Shown piece by piece: positions 63,746-64,000 of a stretch of 64,000 bases of DNA. Position 1 is the first letter of the stretch. Every line of letters begins with the position of its first letter. The notes under the pieces are model-generated. The model saw only the letters and a list, made by a program, of their open reading frames with translations, was not told the DNA's origin and ran no database searches. The position numbers and the translations under genes were made by a program. This stretch comes from Flavobacterium pectinovorum. Its GTDB lineage: Bacteria > Bacteroidota > Bacteroidia > Flavobacteriales > Flavobacteriaceae. The stretch lies in NCBI RefSeq assembly GCF_006438875.1, contig NZ_RCZH01000014.1, positions 1-64,000 on the forward strand. The letters are read 5' to 3'.

Positions 63746-63751
63746 AGCAAA

Positions 63752-64000
63752 TTATTGTTTGATGATTTTAATAGATTTTTCTCCTCCGTCTTTGTACGAA
63801 AGCAAAACAAGATATACACCCGTAGAATAACTCTGAAAGGGGATATTTAGACTTTCTGTCTTATCATTGATTTGATACATTTGCAACATTTGCCCCGTTA
63901 CGGAATACACCATAATCGAAGTGACATAATTCTCTTTGGCAAGCTGCCATTGCAAATACAATTCTTCTTTTACCGGATTTGGATAATAGGAGATCACATC
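63752..64000 (-). CDS. T9SS sorting domain end of a protein starting outside the window
   Basis: The last 82 residues of a protein whose start lies beyond the right edge. The visible part is a type A-like T9SS sorting domain: YYPNPVKEELYLQWQ at the start, VYSVTGQMLQMYQIND in the middle, and a Lys-rich end (SIKIIKQ). The frame remains open to position 64000, so the GTG at 63997 is not a start. It ends 6 bp before the SpvB/RHS gene, so the two are almost certainly cotranscribed. Its sorting signal could mark a partner that carries or anchors the RHS protein outside the cell. Confidence 0.85.
   Translation of the reverse strand, partial: DVISYYPNPVKEELYLQWQLAKENYVTSIMVYSVTGQMLQMYQINDKTESLNIPFQSYSTGVYLVLLSYKDGGEKSIKIIKQ

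Overview
The window looks like chromosome of a Flavobacterium-type bacterium (Bacteroidota, Flavobacteriaceae). The evidence is low GC, no Shine-Dalgarno sites, promoters with the TAnnTTTG -7 box, many proteins ending in type IX secretion system (T9SS) sorting domains, an atpD-atpC pair standing alone, and a TonB-dependent receptor with a carboxypeptidase-like N-terminal domain. No rRNA, tRNA, CRISPR array or transposase gene was recognised. All assignments come from reading sequence and motifs; no database search was run.

Layout. (A) 1-32023: six very large secreted, adhesin-like genes, four on the minus strand and two on the plus strand, interrupted only by recX. Their N-terminal parts differ (glycine-rich regions, Ig-like repeats of 95 or 87 residues, Fn3-like domains, delta-60 repeats, PA14-like domains). 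The five with visible ends share a C-terminal module of roughly 500 residues ending in a T9SS sorting signal. Several also share the stem sequence of the downstream terminator, as if module and terminator were copied together. (B) 32122-39528: biotin synthesis (a KAS-like protein, bioA, bioD, bioF), split by an operon for a TraB/GumN protein, an ECF sigma factor and a membrane protein, and by a frameshifted GxxExxY gene. Palindromic elements built on ACGGATTAA lie in this locus, and two inverted copies frame the GxxExxY gene. (C) 39606-48407: an NAD(P)-binding protein, three paralogous small secreted proteins with a Cys-Cys motif, atpC and atpD, a GDSL-type lipoprotein and a TonB-dependent receptor. 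(D) 48711-53294: five tandem tail-fibre-like genes with variable fronts and a nearly constant C-terminus. (E) 53657-64000: an SpvB/RHS polymorphic-toxin-like gene preceded by the end of a T9SS-sorted protein. It is followed by a candidate immunity gene and then four small genes, each with a copy of a 140-155 bp palindromic element at its 3' end.

The strongest candidates for something undescribed are the gene-plus-palindrome cassette array downstream of the RHS gene (53657-56475) and the inverted-repeat-bounded GxxExxY unit in the biotin locus (37918-38391). Two further points are the KAS-like protein of the biotin operon, whose usual active-site His position is altered, and a pair of adhesin leaders with a hairpin of equal geometry but different sequence.
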